From: Candidatus Altimarinota bacterium
GTDB taxonomy: Bacteria > Patescibacteriota > Gracilibacteria > BD1-5 > UBA2023
Length of the DNA: 64,000 nt
Direction: 5' to 3'
Assembly: GCA_028689065.1 (NCBI GenBank)
Contig: JAQTWX010000001.1
Span: 124,001-188,000 of the forward strand
The first letter of the stretch is position 1. The number at the start of each line of letters is the position of its first letter. The position numbers were made by a program, and so were the translations under genes. The notes below the pieces were generated by a model. That model saw only the letters and a program-made list of their open reading frames with translations, ran no database searches and was not told the origin of the DNA. Positions 61,122-64,000 of this stretch are shown in pieces.

Positions 61122-63638
61122 CTATTTCTTTTGCTTTGCTTCTTTGATTCTTTTAGTATGTTTTTCATAAATTCTTCTTGCTTCCCCTTCTCCTATAAGT
61201 TGTACAAGTGGCTTATTAAAGAAGTCATCTGGTACTTGATCAAATTGTGCTCTTTGAAACGAAGACTGTGCATCTTGTTTTTCAGTTATATTATTAATGG
61301 CTTTAATAATGTCAATGAGTGTACGTGATCGAGCTATTTCTTTTGAAATAATAGGGATTTCCCGTATGGTATTTTTAATTTTTTCAATAACATATCTTGC
61401 AATCTCTGGAGAAACACCAAGACTATCTTTATAACTATATGTCCAATTTTCTATTGTAAATAATGCCTCTTCTTCTGGATATTTTTCTAATTTCATAACC
61501 GTATCTTTTGGACTTATACAAAGTGCTGTGAAGATTCTTTCCCATTCTTCTCTTTTATCTAAAGCCGCGGCTTCTTTAATAAATTTATGTTGTCCTGATT
61601 CTATTCATTCTTTGTGCATTTCTCGAGCTCGCAGCTCTCAAGCAGTTTCAGAGAATTTTCCAGAAAGGATAATAATGAGGCGTTTGCCTATCAGGGAAAT
61701 CTCTTCAGAAGACAGGGAAATATTATCTCTCTCTTGTCCAAAAGGAATAGAAAGAATAGCATTAAATATACGACTGTTACGCTCTATTGTAGTTGAACGT
61801 ATAGATTTTACATACAAATTTGCTTTATTCTCAAGCAGTTTCCGAATTTCAGCAGATACATATATATAAGGCTTGCGTTCACATTCCTCAAGTGGATAAC
61901 CAGAAATCTGAGCTTCTTCTGCAATAGATCCGGATATTTTTGCCCCATGGAGGGACTTTCCTCAAATTTTGACATTTTTCCCGCAAAATGACCCACCTCC
62001 AATGTAAGCATCTTTAAGGGCTCATTCTCCTATAAATACCGTATCGGAATTAACAGTATAGAACATTCCATCTGTTCCAGTATTTCCTAGTAGATAGAAT
62101 TTTTCTGGTCAGTCTATCATTACCACTTTTTGCATCCCCCCTTGTGCAGTTATTTTTGGAGATATACAATTTTTTCCGACTATAATTGAACCCTGGAAAG
62201 ATGTATTTGTTGTACCATTATGGGTATACATTGGTATTGTAATTCCTTCCCCTTCATTACTGAGATTTTCTGTTTGTGTTATAGAAATAGTATTTCGAAA
62301 TGAGTCCATAAAAGTAGTACCAAAAAACTGAACAGCCCCCATAGAATAATCAAAAGAGCCACCTATAAGTTCTTTTGGAGCAAATTGTGCTCCTGGATGA
62401 AAATAAGAACGTTTACCTATCCCATCACAAATAGATCCATACAAAGACATATCATTTCTATTACTTGACTTGCAAGGAAGCCAATTGGAATCACCAAAAC
62501 AGATGATAAATTCTCCGTGATGAAATGCTCAAGGAGTGATACTACGAGCATTTCGAAATGATCCATGACCAGATGAATATGCAGCAACTCAGAGATATTC
62601 TTCTTTTTCTCCTGGTTCTTTTTCTTTTTGTAACCATTCTTTTGATTTATCGGTGGTTTCTATATATGAACAAGAATCTTCATAATAAGAATATGCTCAA
62701 ACATTATCAGAAAAATCTACACTTATACGATTCTTTTCCATACTATATAAATCATCACTATCAATTGGATTAAGTGCTCGATCAAAAGTTGAGAAAAAGA
62801 GGGTATTCATTCGAAATTCATTTCTCTGATGCACACGATGAGCAGACACTCTTGAAAACCAGAAACGTTTTCCTGTATTCTCTTTTGGAATTTTTGAAAG
62901 ATATTCTTCATTTAGATCTGCACCTAATCCAAACCAACAAGAAGAATCATGAAAATAATTTGGAACTTCCGATACTTCATAGAGAATAGTTCCGAGAAAT
63001 CCATAAACAGGATGATTTGGATGAATCCGTCAATAAGCGTTTTTAAATTGATCTATAAAAAACTTTTTCATTTCTTTTGGAAGCTTTCCTCAAGTTCCTA
63101 TGAGTTCTTCAATAAAGCGTTTTTTTAAAGCATGTAGTATCTTATTTCGTCATATATGCGAATTCGGGGAATGAAGATTATGAACTTCGAAACGAAAATA
63201 TTCAACATTCATAAGAGCGAGAATAAATGGTTCCAATTCCGAAAGAATACTTTCTGAGATATCGGTTTCTTTATTTAACTCAGCAAGTTCAGCAAGAGAA
63301 GTCTTGGCAGTCTTGTCGGATAATACTTGATTTGCACGATTGCGTGTTTGAACAATAAGAAGTTCCTTTATATAAGCTTTTCGAAGTTTTTCCACAATAT
63401 CATTTTCTGATGTAGATGTTACAGAATCTTGAAGATATGAAATAATCCGTTCGTTAGCAGTTTCAGTTTCATTTTTTCTTTTCGGGAGCTTTCTCTCAAT
63501 AATTCTCTTTGCTTGTGGTCACTTTATAAACCCTTGTACAGGAAGATCTATTTTCCCTTCTGGAAAAATCTCCCCCATAAGAACCTTTTTTGAAGGAATT
63601 TCTTGCGCTAGATTAATGGTCGTAACGAAAGAGTTCAT
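61122..63638 (-). CDS. hypothetical protein, 838 aa
   Basis: Large protein with no recognised family. Residues 1-160 are helical and charged. The middle (about 350-640) is Gly-rich and beta-like, with repeated short strands such as FIGEGALKDAYIGGGSFCGKN and KIGGKSLHGAKISGSI that suggest a left-handed beta-helix or similar solenoid. The C-terminal 200 residues are helical and basic. No signal peptide or TM. About fifteen UGA codons are read as Gly. It ends TAG. It sits between rplO and secY, an unusual place. Confidence 0.75.
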
Positions 63639-63740
63639 ACTTTCTGAATAAATAATAGAATTACATTTCCTTTATCCTACCATATAAATACTATTTTTAC
63701 AAATATAGCGATTTTTTCAATACAAAAAGTATATATTTTA

Positions 63741-63770
63741 AAAAAACCTACTCATTTCGAGTAGGTTTTT
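63741..63770. terminator. intrinsic terminator
   Basis: AAAAAACCTACTC and its complement form a 12-bp stem with T run, right after the rplO stop on the minus strand. It would end the ribosomal protein transcript before the 838-aa gene. Confidence 0.8.
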
Positions 63771-63782
63771 TATTGAAAATTC

Positions 63783-64000
63783 TTAAAGAAGTTCTACAGT
63801 TCCACCAGCTTTTGTAATCTTCTCTTGAGCTTGAGCAGAAGCTTTATGAACACGAACAGTTACTTTTGCAGTAATATCTCCATTTCCAAGAAGCTTAATA
63901 AGAGCTCCGATATTTGGGATAAGACCCTTTTCTACAAGTACTTCGCTATCGATAGTTGTAACACCATCCTGAGCAAGTTTCTCTAATGTTGAAACATTAA
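63783..64000 (-). CDS. rplO: ribosomal protein uL15, C-terminal part
   Basis: The last 71 codons of L15, running off the window's right edge. The end reads KLLGNGDITAKVTVRVHKAS and finishes with AGGTVELL before TAA, as in other L15 proteins. It marks the end of a ribosomal protein operon. No UGA in the visible part. Confidence 0.93.
   Translation of the reverse strand, partial: NVSTLEKLAQDGVTTIDSEVLVEKGLIPNIGALIKLLGNGDITAKVTVRVHKASAQAQEKITKAGGTVELL

Noticed and set aside
1-64000. CRISPR array
   Set aside because: No regularly spaced direct repeats and no cas genes seen.
1-64000. rRNA genes or full tRNAs other than tRNA-Thr
   Set aside because: No rRNA core motifs or further cloverleaf sequences found by eye.

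Overview
**Organism and genetic code.** This is a low-GC, gene-dense bacterial chromosome segment that can only be read correctly if UGA encodes glycine (translation table 25). That code is known from Candidatus Absconditabacteria (SR1) and Gracilibacteria (BD1-5) in the CPR/Patescibacteria, so the window most likely comes from one of these; I cannot tell which. UGA falls on glycines that the families require: the TilS SGGPDS loop, the adenylate kinase P-loop, GGEEF of a diguanylate cyclase, motif I of HsdM, Walker A of a RloC-like protein and the TGARP box of an integrase. Under the standard code about half of the genes look broken. All coordinates here use UGA=Gly with UAA/UAG stops.

**Left chromosomal part (1-24910).** A ferredoxin, a beta-CASP ribonuclease, ProRS, a membrane haem/rubredoxin/glutamate-synthase-like fusion, RecA, an FNR-like flavoprotein, SerRS, guanylate kinase, a chemotaxis receptor, a PilB/GspE ATPase, small membrane and zinc proteins, TilS, DprA, two large exported proteins (DPBB+CAP; beta-propeller) and a PAS-PAS-GGDEF protein. 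Two copies of a structured element (45-138 and 10928-11026) share conserved internal blocks and a 9-bp outer stem with compensatory changes. On the minus strand each lies about 35 nt upstream of a start codon, one of them serS.

**Integrated element (about 24945-48008, 23 kb).** A tRNA-Thr(GGU) gene is split in its anticodon arm: the 3' half is at 24911-24955, the 5' half at 47998-48039, and an 11-bp core is repeated at both ends. The element carries its own complete tRNA-Thr (47837-47912), 85 bp downstream of the stranded 5' half and in the same orientation. Two convergent, overlapping tyrosine recombinases lie next to it. Cargo includes RmuC, an Xre regulator, a type I restriction system (hsdR, hsdM, hsdS) with a MazF/PemK-like gene between hsdM and hsdS, a RloC/PrrC-like anticodon nuclease, a replication-relaxation-like protein, an AAA+ ATPase, and many unknown soluble, membrane and secreted proteins. 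The cargo itself depends on UGA=Gly. It looks like a plasmid-derived defence island confined to recoded hosts.

**Right chromosomal part (48040-64000, nearly all minus strand).** HemW, an ATP-grasp protein, Adk, RNase P RNA, RNase HI, an F-type ATP synthase cluster (atpB-E-F-H-A-G, no atpD/atpC here, short delta subunit), two small zinc-ribbon proteins flanking it, DnaJ, a DnaQ-like exonuclease, SecY, an 838-residue unknown protein between secY and rplO, and the end of rplO.

**How it fits together.** The chromosomal genes cover core translation, secretion and energy functions plus competence/pilus (dprA, pilB-like) and signalling (MCP, GGDEF). UGA codons are absent from the genes I expect to be most highly expressed (ATP synthase, secY, serS, dnaJ) and common in accessory genes.
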